Assembly (NCBI GenBank): GCA_021647365.1
Contig: JAKIUW010000008.1
Span: forward strand, 1-64,000
From: Cocleimonas sp.
GTDB taxonomy: Bacteria; Pseudomonadota; Gammaproteobacteria; Thiotrichales; Thiotrichaceae
DNA length: 64,000 nt
Reading direction: 5' to 3'
Shown here: piece after piece, positions 43,274-52,909 of the stretch
Position numbering within the stretch: the first letter of the stretch is position 1
Layout: every line of letters begins with the position of its first letter
The notes under the pieces: generated by a model
Told to the model about the DNA's origin: nothing
The model's database searches: none
The model's input: the letters and a program-made list of their open reading frames with translations, nothing else
Position numbers and translations under genes: made by a program

Positions 43274-44092
43274 ATGCAGTTTAGTAGTGTTATTAAGTCT
43301 TTGAATGCATTGAATTCTAATCGTTTTTTTCAGTTTACAATTGTCTCGGTAATTATTCTTTCTGCTTTGACGATAGGGGTGAGAACTTATGACCTTGATC
43401 CTGTTTATTTGCAAGTTTTAACCATTATTGATGTTTCTATAACATACTTATTTTTGTTTGAAATCATTGTGCGCTTTATTGCTGAAGGTCACTCGCTGGC
43501 ATTTTTTAAAAAAGGTTGGAATGTCTTTGATACCTTGATCGTTGCTATAAGCCTAATACCTATTGATGACTCAGAAGCGGTGTTGTTAGCACGTTTAGTA
43601 CGAATATTTAGGGTGTTACGTTTGATTTCTATTGTGCCTGAATTGCGTATATTAATTTCAGCATTGATAAAAGCGCTACCGCCAATGGGCTATGTTTTGT
43701 TGCTCATGTTTATTATCTTCTATATTTACGCAGCGGTGGGTAGCTTGTTGTTTGATCAAATAAACCCAACATTGTGGGGTGATATTTTAGTGTCTATGCT
43801 AACGCTATTTCGTATCGTCACCTTTGAAGATTGGACGGATATCATGTATGAAACGATGGAGGTTTACCCAATATCGTGGATTTATTATTTAACTTTCATC
43901 TTCCTTAATGCCTTTGTCTTTTTGAATATGATGATTGGAATAGTGATTGAACGCATGCAAAGCGAGCACGATGCTTATAATTTAGAGCATGATATAGGGG
44001 AAGCGGCAGAACTAAAGCATATTCATGAAGATACGCGAGCAATATTGGCTAGGCTTGAATCTTTGGAAAAACAGCTCAGCTTAAATAAATAA
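43274..44092 (+). CDS. Voltage-gated ion channel, bacterial sodium channel (NaChBac/BacNav) type
   Basis: Six transmembrane segments: S1-S3, an S4 with ARLVRIFRVLRLISIVPELR (regularly spaced Arg), S5, a pore helix and S6 (LNAFVFLNMMIGIVIERM), then a C-terminal coiled coil typical of tetrameric BacNav channels. The selectivity filter reads TFEDWT near residue 185, in place of TLESWS of NaChBac. The extra acidic residue could alter Na/Ca selectivity. I chose the ATG at 43274; an upstream TTG at 43253 adds seven residues. Function in motility or pH homeostasis is known for some relatives only. Confidence 0.9.
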   Translation: MQFSSVIKSLNALNSNRFFQFTIVSVIILSALTIGVRTYDLDPVYLQVLTIIDVSITYLFLFEIIVRFIAEGHSLAFFKKGWNVFDTLIVAISLIPIDDSEAVLLARLVRIFRVLRLISIVPELRILISALIKALPPMGYVLLLMFIIFYIYAAVGSLLFDQINPTLWGDILVSMLTLFRIVTFEDWTDIMYETMEVYPISWIYYLTFIFLNAFVFLNMMIGIVIERMQSEHDAYNLEHDIGEAAELKHIHEDTRAILARLESLEKQLSLNK

Positions 44093-44100
44093 TCTAGGCA

Positions 44101-44125
44101 ATCATGTAAAAGTGGGGGGGTGTGC
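44101..44125 (+). repeat. G-run repeat
   Basis: A full solitary plus copy 8 nt after the channel stop and 63 nt before glnS. Confidence 0.93.
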
Positions 44126-44188
44126 TTATAGTTTAGTTGAGCATATAATGTCCGCATATTTAAGAATTAATTGAAGTAAAAACAAACT

Positions 44189-45868
44189 ATGAATGACACC
44201 ACAAAACCACTGAATTTTATCGAAAAAATTATTGAAGAAGATTTAGCCTCGGGCAAAACTAAACAAGTTCATACGCGCTTTCCACCTGAGCCGAATGGTT
44301 ATTTACACATTGGCCATGCCAAATCAATTTGCTTGAATTTTGGTTTGGCGAAAAAATACGGTGGTGTGTGTAATCTGCGTTTTGATGATACCAACCCAGA
44401 AAAAGAAGATGTTGAGTATGTTGAGTCTATAAAAAGAGATGTTGAGTGGCTAGGTTTTAAATGGGAAGGGGATATTCATTACACCTCGGATTATTTTGAT
44501 CAGCTCCATACATGGGCGGTTGAGTTAATTAAGGCAGATAAAGCCTACGTCTGCCATCTTAGCCAAGAAGAGACACGCGAATACCGTGGCTCATTAAAAG
44601 AGGCTGGTAAAGATAGCCCTTTTCGCAATCGCAGTGTTGAAGAGAATCTTGAAGAGTTTGAGAAAATGCGTTTAGGCGAATACGAAGAAGGTGCTTGTGC
44701 ACTACGCGTAAAAATTGATATGGCAAGCCCTAATATGCAAATGCGCGATCCGATTATTTACCGCATCAAAAAAGCAACGCATCATCAAACAGGTGATAAA
44801 TGGTGCATTTATCCATCTTACGATTACGCACACGGGCAGGGCGATGCGATTGAGGGCATCACACACTCGGTTTGTACGTTGGAGTTTGTAGAGCATCGTC
44901 CGTTGTATGAATGGTTTCTTGAAAACTTGGCTGTGCCTGCTACACCACGCCAGTACGAATTTTCACGGTTAAATGTAAATTACACCATCACCAGCAAACG
45001 TAAACTAAAACAACTGGTTGATGAAGGGGTTGTAAAGAGCTGGGATGATCCACGTATGCCAACCATTTCAGGTATGCGTCGTCGTGGTTACACGCCAAAA
45101 TCCATCCGTGACTTTATTGACAGCACAGGCGTGACCAAAGTTGATGGGGTGGTTGATGTCAGTCAACTCGAGTTTGCCGTGCGTGAAGATTTGAATATAA
45201 ACTCACCGCGTGCCATGTGTGTTTTAAACCCTTTAAAAGTCACGTTGATTAATTACCCTGTCGAAGAAACTGAATATATGACTGCGCCAGTACACCCACA
45301 AAATGAAGATATGGGTACCCGCACACTGATTTTTACGCGCGAAATATTTATCGATAAAGAAGATTTTAGAGAAGAGGCCAATAAAAAATACAAACGCTTA
45401 GTGATCGGCAAACGCGTACGTTTGCGTAACGCCTATATTATCGAAGCCGATGAATGTGTAAAAGATGAAAACGGTGAAATCATCGAAGTTATCGCGCGTA
45501 TTATTGAAAATACGGTAGGCAAAAATCCTGAAGATGGCATTAAAGCCAAAGGCGTTATCCAATGGGTATCGGCAGAACACAATGTGGATTGCGAACTGCG
45601 TGTTTATGATCGTTTGTTTAATGATGTCGCGCCTGATGCGGGTGGCAAAGACTTTATGGAATCGGTAAACCCAGACAGCTTGCAAGTACTAACAGGTTGT
45701 AAGGCAGAAATGGCTTTGCAAGATCCTGTATCGGATGTACCGTATCAGTTTGAGCGAGAAGGTTATTATTTTTTGGATGCAGATACTGAGAATGATCCTG
45801 AGAAGGGGATTGATAATCAAAAGCTGATTTTTAATCGAACAATCAGCCTTAGAGATACTTGGAAATAG
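44189..45868 (+). CDS. glnS: Glutaminyl-tRNA synthetase
   Basis: A class I synthetase of 559 aa: [23 protein letters not shown] contains the HIGH motif, FDDTNPEKE follows and TITSKRKL stands for KMSKS. The C-terminal anticodon-binding beta barrels are present. It charges tRNA-Gln. A bidirectional terminator follows at 45976-46005. Confidence 0.97.
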   Translation: MNDTTKPLNFIEKIIEEDLASGKTKQVHTRFPPEPNGYLHIGHAKSICLNFGLAKKYGGVCNLRFDDTNPEKEDVEYVESIKRDVEWLGFKWEGDIHYTSDYFDQLHTWAVELIKADKAYVCHLSQEETREYRGSLKEAGKDSPFRNRSVEENLEEFEKMRLGEYEEGACALRVKIDMASPNMQMRDPIIYRIKKATHHQTGDKWCIYPSYDYAHGQGDAIEGITHSVCTLEFVEHRPLYEWFLENLAVPATPRQYEFSRLNVNYTITSKRKLKQLVDEGVVKSWDDPRMPTISGMRRRGYTPKSIRDFIDSTGVTKVDGVVDVSQLEFAVREDLNINSPRAMCVLNPLKVTLINYPVEETEYMTAPVHPQNEDMGTRTLIFTREIFIDKEDFREEANKKYKRLVIGKRVRLRNAYIIEADECVKDENGEIIEVIARIIENTVGKNPEDGIKAKGVIQWVSAEHNVDCELRVYDRLFNDVAPDAGGKDFMESVNPDSLQVLTGCKAEMALQDPVSDVPYQFEREGYYFLDADTENDPEKGIDNQKLIFNRTISLRDTWK

Positions 45869-45895
45869 TTACTTAGATTAGTAATTGGAATAGTT

Positions 45896-45960
45896 ATCAT
45901 ATAAAAGTGGTCATGTAAAAGTAGGGGGGTGTGAATTCACACCCCCCTACTTTTACATGA
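45896..45960. repeat. G-run repeat, one partial copy plus a perfect 50-bp palindrome
   Basis: A truncated copy (45896-45910, ATCATATAAAAGTGG) precedes two GTAG-subtype copies (45911-45934 and 45937-45960) that face inward over GAATTC. Every base of 45911-45960 pairs. This is the only pair in plus-then-minus order; all others are minus-then-plus. Both arms share the GTAG variant. Confidence 0.95.
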
Positions 45961-45975
45961 CATAATCAGATATAC

Positions 45976-46005
45976 AAAAAAGCCCCGCTAATGCGGGGCT
46001 TTTTA
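45976..46005. terminator. Bidirectional intrinsic terminator between glnS and the cold-shock gene
   Basis: AGCCCCGC / GCGGGGCT stem with a TAAT loop, six As before and TTTTAT after. It can end glnS on the plus strand and the cold-shock gene on the minus strand. Confidence 0.93.
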
Positions 46006-46025
46006 TTTGAAACTGTAGAGAGTTA

Positions 46026-46232
46026 TCAATCCCCAGCAGTCACATTAACAGCAGCGGGGCCTTTGGCGCCATCTTCTGTTTCAAAATTTACTTTCTGGCC
46101 TTCTTCTAAAGACTTATAGCCATCCATTTGGATTGAGTTGAAGTGAACGAATACATCGTCACTACCATCATCTGGAGCAATAAAACCAAAACCTTTACTG
46201 CTGTTAAACCACTTAACTGTACCTGTTGCCAT
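46026..46232 (-). CDS. Cold-shock (CspA-family) protein
   Basis: A 68-aa single cold-shock domain: [22 protein letters not shown] with RNP1 and VFVHFNSIQ with RNP2, ending [11 protein letters not shown]. It binds single-stranded nucleic acid as an RNA chaperone. A leader of over 100 nt with a CAGAGG...CCTCTG hairpin (46316-46339) precedes it, as is common for csp mRNAs. Which Csp paralogue it is cannot be said. Confidence 0.95.
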   Translation of the reverse strand: MATGTVKWFNSSKGFGFIAPDDGSDDVFVHFNSIQMDGYKSLEEGQKVNFETEDGAKGPAAVNVTAGD

Positions 46233-46409
46233 CCCTGGGAACCTCTTTAAAAATTAAAATAACGCAGACTGATGCAAGAAAAAACGGAAGGCTACGTTAA
46301 ACTGCCGAACTTCTTCAGAGGTTTTTTAGCAAGCCTCTGTAAAACTGCAACTGAAGAATATCATATTCTCAGAAAATTTCTAGGGGGAGGAGATAAGCTA
46401 AATTTATGT

Positions 46410-46892
46410 TTATGAGCTTTGTTTTTCAATCGACCCTTTTACACGGAGCTTTGTCGCCATGAAGTCACCGTGTGAGACATAAATTAAATCACTGATCCGG
46501 CGAATTACATGCTCTTCATATTTATCTAAAACTTGATCAGCAAAAGCAATCTTCCAAAGATTTTCGATTAAGTCGATTTTCTGCTGAGCAGAATAGCTGT
46601 CGTTAATTAACCGCGTGAACTGAAAATAATCAGTAGAGCTAGCATGCTCTTCCTTGGCTAAGGCAATAATTTCCTCTGCTTTACCTGTTTGTAAACCAAA
46701 TGAGTTTTTAACAATATTTAAAATTGCATCCCGCTCTTCAGGCGCATCCTCATAATCAGCTTCTGCCACCTCGATTATCAAAGCAGCAAGCGCAATTTGA
46801 GGCGTGCTATTAGAACGATCAGAGCCACCCGCTAATGCAGGTGACTCTGACAGAAAGTTCTTCTCAAAAAAGTTTTGAATTTTATTTAACAT
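46410..46892 (-). CDS. TerB-like protein
   Basis: A helical protein of about 160 aa with the TerB/DjlA N-terminal domain pattern: ALAALIIEVAEADYEDAPEERDAI (acidic, metal-like helix), LINDSYSAQQKIDLIENLWKIAFADQVLDKYEEHVIRRISDLIYVSHGDFMATK. Relatives are linked with tellurite resistance or membrane chaperoning, but most are unstudied. I use the ATG at 46892; a TTG at 46904 would abut the upstream stop. It lies directly downstream of the hibernation factor gene. Confidence 0.82.
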   Translation of the reverse strand: MLNKIQNFFEKNFLSESPALAGGSDRSNSTPQIALAALIIEVAEADYEDAPEERDAILNIVKNSFGLQTGKAEEIIALAKEEHASSTDYFQFTRLINDSYSAQQKIDLIENLWKIAFADQVLDKYEEHVIRRISDLIYVSHGDFMATKLRVKGSIEKQSS

Positions 46893-46904
46893 GTATTTAG
46901 TCAA

Positions 46905-47246
46905 TCACATCCCGTTAATGGCTGACTTATCAACATGGCGTGCTTTTGTTTGTACCTTTTCAATCGTCTTTCTCACAGCACGTTCGGCACGGTGGCAGGC
47001 GTTATCAATAGCGGTGTACAAGTTATCTTCTGAATCTTCAATCACAACGGTCGGTAGTTTTTTCATATCAACATGAATATGGCAATGTTTATCAATGCCG
47101 CCCTTGGGGCCATTATCATCTGACATATGTACGGTAATTTTTAAAATCCTATCACCAAAGTTATTAGTCATATGTTCAAGTTTTTCTAGGGTGTGAGTCT
47201 CAATGGCTTCGGTAAGCGTGAAGTTACGTGCTTGTACATCAATCAT
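46905..47246 (-). CDS. Ribosome hibernation promoting factor (HPF/RaiA family)
   Basis: A short-form HPF/RaiA protein of 113 aa: MIDVQARNFTLTEAIETHTLEKLEHM, then VTVHMSDDNGP, HCHIHVDMKKLPTVVIEDSEDNLYTAIDNACHRAERAVRK with the basic helix that contacts 16S rRNA. It inactivates ribosomes in stationary phase. A good AAGGAG site lies before the ATG. The TerB gene follows on the same strand. Confidence 0.88.
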   Translation of the reverse strand: MIDVQARNFTLTEAIETHTLEKLEHMTNNFGDRILKITVHMSDDNGPKGGIDKHCHIHVDMKKLPTVVIEDSEDNLYTAIDNACHRAERAVRKTIEKVQTKARHVDKSAINGM

Positions 47247-47460
47247 TATTTGAATCTCCTTTTTTATTTTTAAATGAAGTCTTTTGCAGACTTACTTAAA
47301 CTATAGATCGTAATGTGGGGAATTCAAGGGGTGGGTGTGATATTTTGTATTGTTTTTTACAATATAGCCATTTATGCAAAGGTCTCATATTAATAGAGCT
47401 ACTCAATAGTCCTGCATATGTAACAAACTAGCTGAAGCACAGCGAATAATAAATTAGTAA
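47247..47460. other. Non-coding stretch with a possible decayed IS end
   Basis: AT-rich DNA upstream of the HPF gene. GCCATTTATGCAAAGGTCTC (47367-47386) ends in GGTCTC like the right end of the MITE at 3128, and may be a solo element end; evidence is weak. No ORF. Confidence 0.3.
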
Positions 47461-47718
47461 ATCCAACTTACCTTAGCGTTTACTAAAACTGTATTAAGTA
47501 CATTTAATTGTAACTTAAGTCATCTAGATTTATTAAGTCGTGTCAGTCAGTACAGTAGCCGCACAGATCAAGTACTAAATATTGAGATTACTGCTCAAAT
47601 AGCCCAAGATATGCTAGAGCCTTATAGAGGTATTACAGAAAACTTACGTCTACGCTTGTGTACTTATGTCAGCACTCAATTCTTAGACAGAAGGTTAATA
47701 GTTTTTTACAGCAGATAA
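47461..47718 (+). pseudogene. Possible gene remnant, about 85 codons without a start
   Basis: Within the 738-bp gap 47247-47984 one frame is open from 47461 to a TAA at 47716-47718 and reads as an amphipathic helical protein (for example VLNIEITAQIAQDMLEPYRG). There are stops just before it and no start codon until an internal Met. Codon use looks protein-like but I do not recognise it. It could be a decayed gene or chance. Confidence 0.3.
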
Positions 47719-47836
47719 TCTTAACAAGATAGATAAAATTTTTAGAATTATTTTAATACTTGTAAAGCTAATTAATATTGTCGGCTAGTAAGTGCTTTAG
47801 CGGTAGGTTTTAGAGAGAAGCAGGGATTGTTCTATA

Positions 47837-47860
47837 ATCATGTAAAAGTGGGGGGGTGTG
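47837..47860 (+). repeat. G-run repeat
   Basis: A full solitary plus copy 125 nt upstream of the LysE-like gene. Directly after it CTCCCTCTTT and AAAGAGGGGAG (about 47865-47890) form a hairpin. The rest of 47891-47984 shows no feature apart from the presumed promoter. Confidence 0.9.
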
Positions 47861-47984
47861 ATTCTCCCTCTTTAGGCAAAGAGGGGAGCTACAGGCTCAA
47901 TAAAAATAGTCTATATTAACTTGGTGCAAGTCCTATTAAAATGCTACTGATAAATTTAGCTGAGAGTTACAGATAAAAGACAAC

Positions 47985-48617
47985 ATGGAAAACTACATAA
48001 ATTTCGCGCTGCTCTCAGTCTTCATCCCCACGTTCTTTTTTGTCTCGATAACCCCAGGTATGTGCATGACTTTGTCCATGACGATGGGGATGACGATTGG
48101 CGTAAAGCGATCATTGCATTTTATGTGGGGCGAGCTGATTGGGGTTGCTTTGGTTGCGATTTCATCGGTGGTTGGTATTGCGGCTATTATGTTGAAAAAT
48201 CCACAACTCTTTATCATTTTTAAATTGATGGGTGGCGCGTACTTGCTTTATTTGGGTGTGCAAATGTGGCTATCAAAAGGCAAAATGGCGATGGGTGATT
48301 CCAGTAGTCAGCTACAAGATAGCACCGCGCTAGGGCTTGCCTCTCAAGGTTTCATCACCGCCATTGCTAATCCAAAAGGTTGGGCATTTTTCATTGCTTT
48401 GCTTCCGCCTTTTATTAGCCAAGATTTACCCCTAGTGCCGTAAGTGTCTGTTTTGATTGTGATGATTTTGGTATTGGAGTTTATCTGTTTATTGATCTAT
48501 GCCTCAGGCGGAAAAAAGCTGAATAGCCTACTGCAAAAACGTGCCAATGTTAAAACCATGAATCGAATCGCAGGAAGTTTGATGATGGGGATTGCTGTTT
48601 GGCTGGTGGTTGCTTGA
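47985..48617 (+). pseudogene. LysE/RhtB-family exporter, interrupted by an in-frame stop
   Basis: The N-terminal 152 residues have LysE features: FVSITPGMCMTLSMTMGMTIGVKRS, GELIGVALVA, LMGGAYLLYLGVQMW and NPKGWAFFIALLPPFI. A TAA at 48441-48443 stops the frame where family members have PQ (VPQxxVL); a C-to-T change of CAA is enough. Translation in the same frame continues as family sequence (VLIVMILVLEFICLLIYASGGKKLN...MGIAVWLVVA) to a TGA at 48617. It is a recent nonsense pseudogene or sequencing error. Confidence 0.85.
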
Positions 48618-48647
48618 TTATCAGCGCTAAGACCACATAATACTGTC

Positions 48648-49256
48648 ATGTTGAAACTGATGTTTATCCCTATTGTTTTACTCATTACTGCTATATTTTT
48701 GGGTGTTGTGGTTTGGCTTGTTTATAAAAAGCTTAAAAAAGGTGTTAGTGATTCGATTAAAAAAGGTGCTGAAATAGCTACCGAGCAACAAGAAAAGTGG
48801 GTTGAAAAGGGGCAACGTAAAAAACTTCCATCCACGCTTCAAAAAGGCTTTGATGATTATGACAGGATGAAAAGCCTTGTTGCTGATCTGCCAGAAGCTT
48901 GGGAGCATCCCTTACAGCCCATTATTAAATCCGCCAAAGAGGTTTTAGATGAGGTGGCTTTTGAATATATTTCAGAAGACTCTAGTAGCTCTAATAGTTC
49001 AAATAATCCTCGCCAAGATAAAAAACTTAATAGTATTCGATCATTTTTCCATCACAGCCTTACTGCGCTTTTGCAATTAGTTGAAAAGCTGAGCACTGAT
49101 CACGCAAAAATGAATGCAGGTGAGATTCAAAAGGCGCAAGAAAATATAGCCATATTAAAAGCAGATTTACAAAACCATCAAGAAACACTGCATAAAGTCA
49201 GGCGTTTTGATTTTGATGTGGTGATGGATGTGATTAAGGCGCGGCTAAAGAAGTAG
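48648..49256 (+). CDS. Hypothetical membrane-anchored protein, 202 aa
   Basis: An N-terminal transmembrane helix (LMFIPIVLLITAIFLGVVVWLVY) is followed by a basic juxtamembrane segment, a Ser/Asn linker near residue 108 and a long helical, coiled-coil region (residues about 130-200). The sequence FDDYDRMKSLVADLPEAWEHPLQPI is distinctive, but I cannot assign a family. It lies downstream of the broken LysE gene. Confidence 0.75.
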   Translation: MLKLMFIPIVLLITAIFLGVVVWLVYKKLKKGVSDSIKKGAEIATEQQEKWVEKGQRKKLPSTLQKGFDDYDRMKSLVADLPEAWEHPLQPIIKSAKEVLDEVAFEYISEDSSSSNSSNNPRQDKKLNSIRSFFHHSLTALLQLVEKLSTDHAKMNAGEIQKAQENIAILKADLQNHQETLHKVRRFDFDVVMDVIKARLKK

Positions 49257-49286
49257 TTTTAAAACCTCCTGCAATAAGGAGTTGAA

Positions 49287-49355
49287 GCACCCCCCTAGTT
49301 TTACATGATGTTTTCTTAACTAAGCAAAGTATCATGTAAAACTAGGGGGGTGTGC
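49287..49355. repeat. G-run repeat, inverted pair (CTAG subtype)
   Basis: A minus copy (49287-49310, GCAC with loss of ACA) and a plus copy (49331-49355) with matching CTAG centres and a 20-nt loop. It lies between convergent stops at 49256 and 49368. Confidence 0.93.
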
Positions 49356-49367
49356 TTTAAACCGCAT

Positions 49368-50156
49368 TTACTTAGCCAGTTCTGGCGCAACTTCCATTAA
49401 TACACTTGCTGATAAATTCATAAACATGTGCATGGCGATAGGGACGTAGAGCGAGTTTGTTTTGAGCTTGGCGACGGCGAATATTATACCAATCACAAAA
49501 ATAGTTGTGATTTCAAACCAGCCATATTGGATGTGAATGATGGCGAATAAGAAGGATGTCAACAGTACGGCTCCTGTGTCACCTAGCTTAGAGTGTCGAA
49601 AACCTTCTAGCAAGAAACCTCGGAATAAGAATTCTTCAAATATGGGAGCGGCAAAGGCAATGGTAATCCACAGCATGATTTTATTATTGGTGCTACCGTA
49701 AACTCTCGCCATAAATTCGGGAGGCGTATGGTCGATTAAGTGTGTTACGACTTCTATTCCAATAAATACAAGCAACATTGCGCCAATCCATATTGAAAAT
49801 GTTTTTAGGGGTTGTTGGGGCATTCGCAGGTCTAGGTATTGCGAGGAGGTAAGGGTTTTTCTTAGGATAATAAATAGCAGAATCAAACCGACACCAATAA
49901 AGGTAGATGGGATTCCTGTAAGCCCTAATAGATCACCATTAAACATGATGTCATTAATGTTTTTGTCTAAGGCAACTTGATCGCCTGATGTTAATAATTC
50001 TAAGCTTAATTTACCATTATTAAATGCAGCACCAATCAGAATGCCAGCTTGTATAATTCCATAGATGAGAAAAGCGACAAGCCCTAATCCGACGGTTGCA
50101 AAAAATCCCCAGTAGGGTGGTTTGTTGTTAGTTTCTTGTATTGTTGGGTTTGTCAT
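49368..50156 (-). CDS. CPBP-family intramembrane metalloprotease
   Basis: Eight or so membrane segments, and the Abi/CAAX-protease signature: AAPIFEEFLFRGFLLEGFRH (EExxxR), SFLFAIIHIQYG (HxxxN-like) and PIAMHMFMNL. 262 aa. Members cleave within membranes, though bacterial substrates are mostly unknown; some act in bacteriocin immunity. It is separated from the RDD gene by a repeat only. Confidence 0.88.
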   Translation of the reverse strand: MTNPTIQETNNKPPYWGFFATVGLGLVAFLIYGIIQAGILIGAAFNNGKLSLELLTSGDQVALDKNINDIMFNGDLLGLTGIPSTFIGVGLILLFIILRKTLTSSQYLDLRMPQQPLKTFSIWIGAMLLVFIGIEVVTHLIDHTPPEFMARVYGSTNNKIMLWITIAFAAPIFEEFLFRGFLLEGFRHSKLGDTGAVLLTSFLFAIIHIQYGWFEITTIFVIGIIFAVAKLKTNSLYVPIAMHMFMNLSASVLMEVAPELAK

Positions 50157-50168
50157 AAGTGAAATAAG

Positions 50169-50192
50169 CCATGTAAAAGTGGGGGGGTGTGC
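50169..50192 (+). repeat. G-run repeat
   Basis: A full solitary plus copy filling almost the entire 38-nt gap between two minus-strand genes. Confidence 0.93.
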
Positions 50193-50194
50193 CG

Positions 50195-50668
50195 TTAATC
50201 TACCCTAATTAATCTTGTATTACTTAGTTTATCCTGCAAAGCTAAGCGATCTTTATCAATAATTACCCAAACTAAACCCAGACCTAGCAAAGCAAAAACA
50301 TAACGCTTTAGCGCGTGACCCCAATTCATTAAGCCGTAATCGTTTGTGACGGCTTTTACTTTCCAAACCTTCATACCAAGTGTTTGCCCGTGCTTTGTCC
50401 AGTAATGTCCGAAGTAGAAAAAGCTGATGAGCACCCAGAGGTTTTTAAGTATCAAGGTGGTTATGCTATTGGTTGGAATAATGTTTATAGTTTCATCTTT
50501 GCTTATTTGCACTTGTTCAAGCGTGATGAGTTCTAAGTTAATAATGATTTGTTGAAGAAGGATGTAAGTAATCACCACAATGAAAAACAAGATCAAAATA
50601 TCGTAAAAAATGGCAAGCAGTCGCTTTCCTAAGCTGGCATTTCCCATGCTGTAACTTTCCATTTCCAT
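50195..50668 (-). CDS. RDD-family membrane protein
   Basis: A 157-aa protein with three membrane segments: LGKRLLAIFYDILILFFIVV at the start (RxxAxxxD motif), WTKHGQTLGMKVWKVKAV (family motif GqTlGkkl) and a last helix. RDD proteins include transporters and unassigned membrane proteins. The frame could also start at 50647 (MGNASLGKRLL), which is nearer the family start. It lies 7 nt after trpG and may be co-transcribed. Confidence 0.85.
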   Translation of the reverse strand: MEMESYSMGNASLGKRLLAIFYDILILFFIVVITYILLQQIIINLELITLEQVQISKDETINIIPTNSITTLILKNLWVLISFFYFGHYWTKHGQTLGMKVWKVKAVTNDYGLMNWGHALKRYVFALLGLGLVWVIIDKDRLALQDKLSNTRLIRVD

Positions 50669-50674
50669 ACAGAG

Positions 50675-51262
50675 TTAATCCTGCTTCATCGTCAAAAAGT
50701 TTTTCAGCATGGCGTGCCCGTGTTCGCTGAGGATGGATTCAGGGTGAAACTGCACGCCTTCAATCGCTAAAGTCTTGTGACGCACGCCCATGATCTCCTC
50801 AATTTCGCCGCAATCGGTTTCTGTCCATGCAGTGATTTCTAAACAATCGGGCAGGGTGTCTTGATCAATCACCAAGGAGTGATAGCGCGTTGCTTCAAAT
50901 GGTTCTGGTATATCTTCAAATATGCCAACACCTTTGTGATACATGGTTGAGGTTTTTCCGTGCATGATTTGTGTCGCGCGTACAATATCTCCACCAAAGG
51001 CTTGCCCGATGGATTGATGCCCTAGACACACGCCAAAAATAGGGAGATTGCCTTGAAAGTGTTTAATTACATCCAATGAAATACCCGCCTCGGCAGGTGT
51101 GCATGGGCCAGGTGAAAGCATAATGCGTTCAGGCGCTAATTCTTCAATCTCTTCAATGGTGATTTGATCATTGCGCTCAACGATTACATCAGCACCTAGT
51201 TCGCCCAAATATTGCACCAAGTTATAGGTGAAGGAATCGTAGTTATCTATCATTAAAATCAT
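50675..51262 (-). CDS. trpG: Anthranilate synthase component II (glutamine amidotransferase)
   Basis: It releases ammonia from glutamine for TrpE, possibly also for PabB. Motifs are [51 protein letters not shown] with catalytic Cys, and VQFHPESI with catalytic His and Glu. I start at the ATG at 51262; the frame is open to 51295 but that would overlap trpE. trpD and trpC do not follow: RDD and CPBP membrane genes do. Confidence 0.95.
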   Translation of the reverse strand: MILMIDNYDSFTYNLVQYLGELGADVIVERNDQITIEEIEELAPERIMLSPGPCTPAEAGISLDVIKHFQGNLPIFGVCLGHQSIGQAFGGDIVRATQIMHGKTSTMYHKGVGIFEDIPEPFEATRYHSLVIDQDTLPDCLEITAWTETDCGEIEEIMGVRHKTLAIEGVQFHPESILSEHGHAMLKNFLTMKQD

Positions 51263-51275
51263 CTGCTCATCCTCC

Positions 51276-52796
51276 TTATCTATGAGAGCCGTCAAGCCCA
51301 GCGGCGGCTTGTTGAACGGCTTGAAAAATGGCGCGTGCTTTGTTCATGGTTTCTTTCCATTCAAGTTCTGGTTTGGAATCATACACCACGCCAGCGCCTG
51401 CTTGAATGTGTAAAGTATCGTCTTTGATCACAGCGGTACGAATCGCAATGGCGGTGTCCATATTGCCATTCCACGCGAGATAGCCGATGGCGCCTGAGTA
51501 AACACCACGTTTGACTGGCTCTAGTTCGTCGATGATTTCCATAGCGCGAATTTTGGGTGCACCACTCACCGTACCTGCAGGGAAGGTTGCACGAATAACA
51601 TCCATTGCACTTAGGTCAGGCAGAATTTTCCCCACCACGTTGGAGACGATATGCATAACGTGTGAGTAGCGTTCGATCGTCATTTTATCGGTGAGTTTTA
51701 CCGTGCCGATTTGGCTAACACGACCAGCATCGTTACGCCCTAAATCGATTAGCATTAAATGTTCGGCTAATTCTTTGGGGTCGTTTAATAATTCTTTTTC
51801 CATCGCCAAGTCTTTGGTTTTATCGTGACCACGTTTGCGTGTGCCTGCGATGGGTCTAACGGTTATCTCCTTGTCTTGATCATCAGGGCCATCTAACCGT
51901 ACCAAAATTTCAGGCGATGAACCAACAATATGAAACGTATCGCAATTCATAAAGTGCATATAAGGCGATGGATTGAGTGAACGTAAAGAACGGTATAAAT
52001 CCAACGGAGGTGCTTTAAACGGCACGCTTAAACGCTGGGATAACACCACCTGCATAATGTCGCCTGCTTTGATGTATTCGCGTGCGGTTTCTACTGCAGC
52101 TTTGAAACCCTCTTCAGTAAAGCCTGAGACAAAATCTTCTTCATTGATGACTTGTGGGGATTTTACGGGCTGATAAAGACTCAGCGGCTCGCGTAATTGT
52201 TTTGTTAAATAATCTAAACGCTCTTGTGCAATATCGTATTCACCCGCTTTGGCGTGAACGATAATAGAGAGAATGCCGTTAAGCGTATCAAATACGACCA
52301 CATCTTCTGACAGCATTAGCAAAATATCAGGTGTTTGTAGTGGGTCAGGTTTATTGTCTGCCTCTGTCCCAGCCAATTTTGGTTCAATATAACGAATCGT
52401 CTCATAACCAAAATAACCGACTAAGCCGCCATTAAAGCGCGGCATACCTTCGATTTCTGGGACTTTGATTTTATCTTTATAATCTTCAATCCACGCAAGC
52501 GGATCATCTACGGTTTCTGTTGATACAGTTTTGTAGTCGGTCGAAACTTCAACCTCATTGCCAGCAACTTTGATAATGGTGCGCGCTGGCAAGCCAATCA
52601 TCGAATAACGCCCCCATTTTTCACCGCCTTGTACGGATTCAAATAAATACGAATAGGGGCCATTGGCAAGTTTGAGATAGGTGCTTAGTGGCGTGTCTAA
52701 ATCGGCAAGCACTTGGCGGACTAAAGGAACACGGTTGTAGCCTTCTGCGAGATAAGATTCAAATTGAGATTTTGAGAGAGAACTAGAATTTGTCAT
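51276..52796 (-). CDS. trpE: Anthranilate synthase component I
   Basis: It forms anthranilate from chorismate. Motifs are [69 protein letters not shown] and [20 protein letters not shown]. The N-terminal PYSYLFES segment is the tryptophan feedback region. At 506 aa it is typical. No attenuator peptide is evident in the 110 nt upstream. Confidence 0.96.
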   Translation of the reverse strand: MTNSSSLSKSQFESYLAEGYNRVPLVRQVLADLDTPLSTYLKLANGPYSYLFESVQGGEKWGRYSMIGLPARTIIKVAGNEVEVSTDYKTVSTETVDDPLAWIEDYKDKIKVPEIEGMPRFNGGLVGYFGYETIRYIEPKLAGTEADNKPDPLQTPDILLMLSEDVVVFDTLNGILSIIVHAKAGEYDIAQERLDYLTKQLREPLSLYQPVKSPQVINEEDFVSGFTEEGFKAAVETAREYIKAGDIMQVVLSQRLSVPFKAPPLDLYRSLRSLNPSPYMHFMNCDTFHIVGSSPEILVRLDGPDDQDKEITVRPIAGTRKRGHDKTKDLAMEKELLNDPKELAEHLMLIDLGRNDAGRVSQIGTVKLTDKMTIERYSHVMHIVSNVVGKILPDLSAMDVIRATFPAGTVSGAPKIRAMEIIDELEPVKRGVYSGAIGYLAWNGNMDTAIAIRTAVIKDDTLHIQAGAGVVYDSKPELEWKETMNKARAIFQAVQQAAAGLDGSHR

Positions 52797-52909
52797 GGGT
52801 GAACCTGTTTAATTTTTTCTGAGCTTTTTTTAGATAAGGAGATACAACACCCTTTTTTTCAAAAGGGGCTAAATCCAAAGCCAGTTTCTAAACAGATTAT
52901 TCATGAGGG

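Noticed and set aside
47920..47984. Riboswitch upstream of the LysE-like gene
   Set aside because: A lysine or cobalamin type leader was considered because of GGTGCAAGTCC, but the needed conserved helices are not seen in 100 nt.
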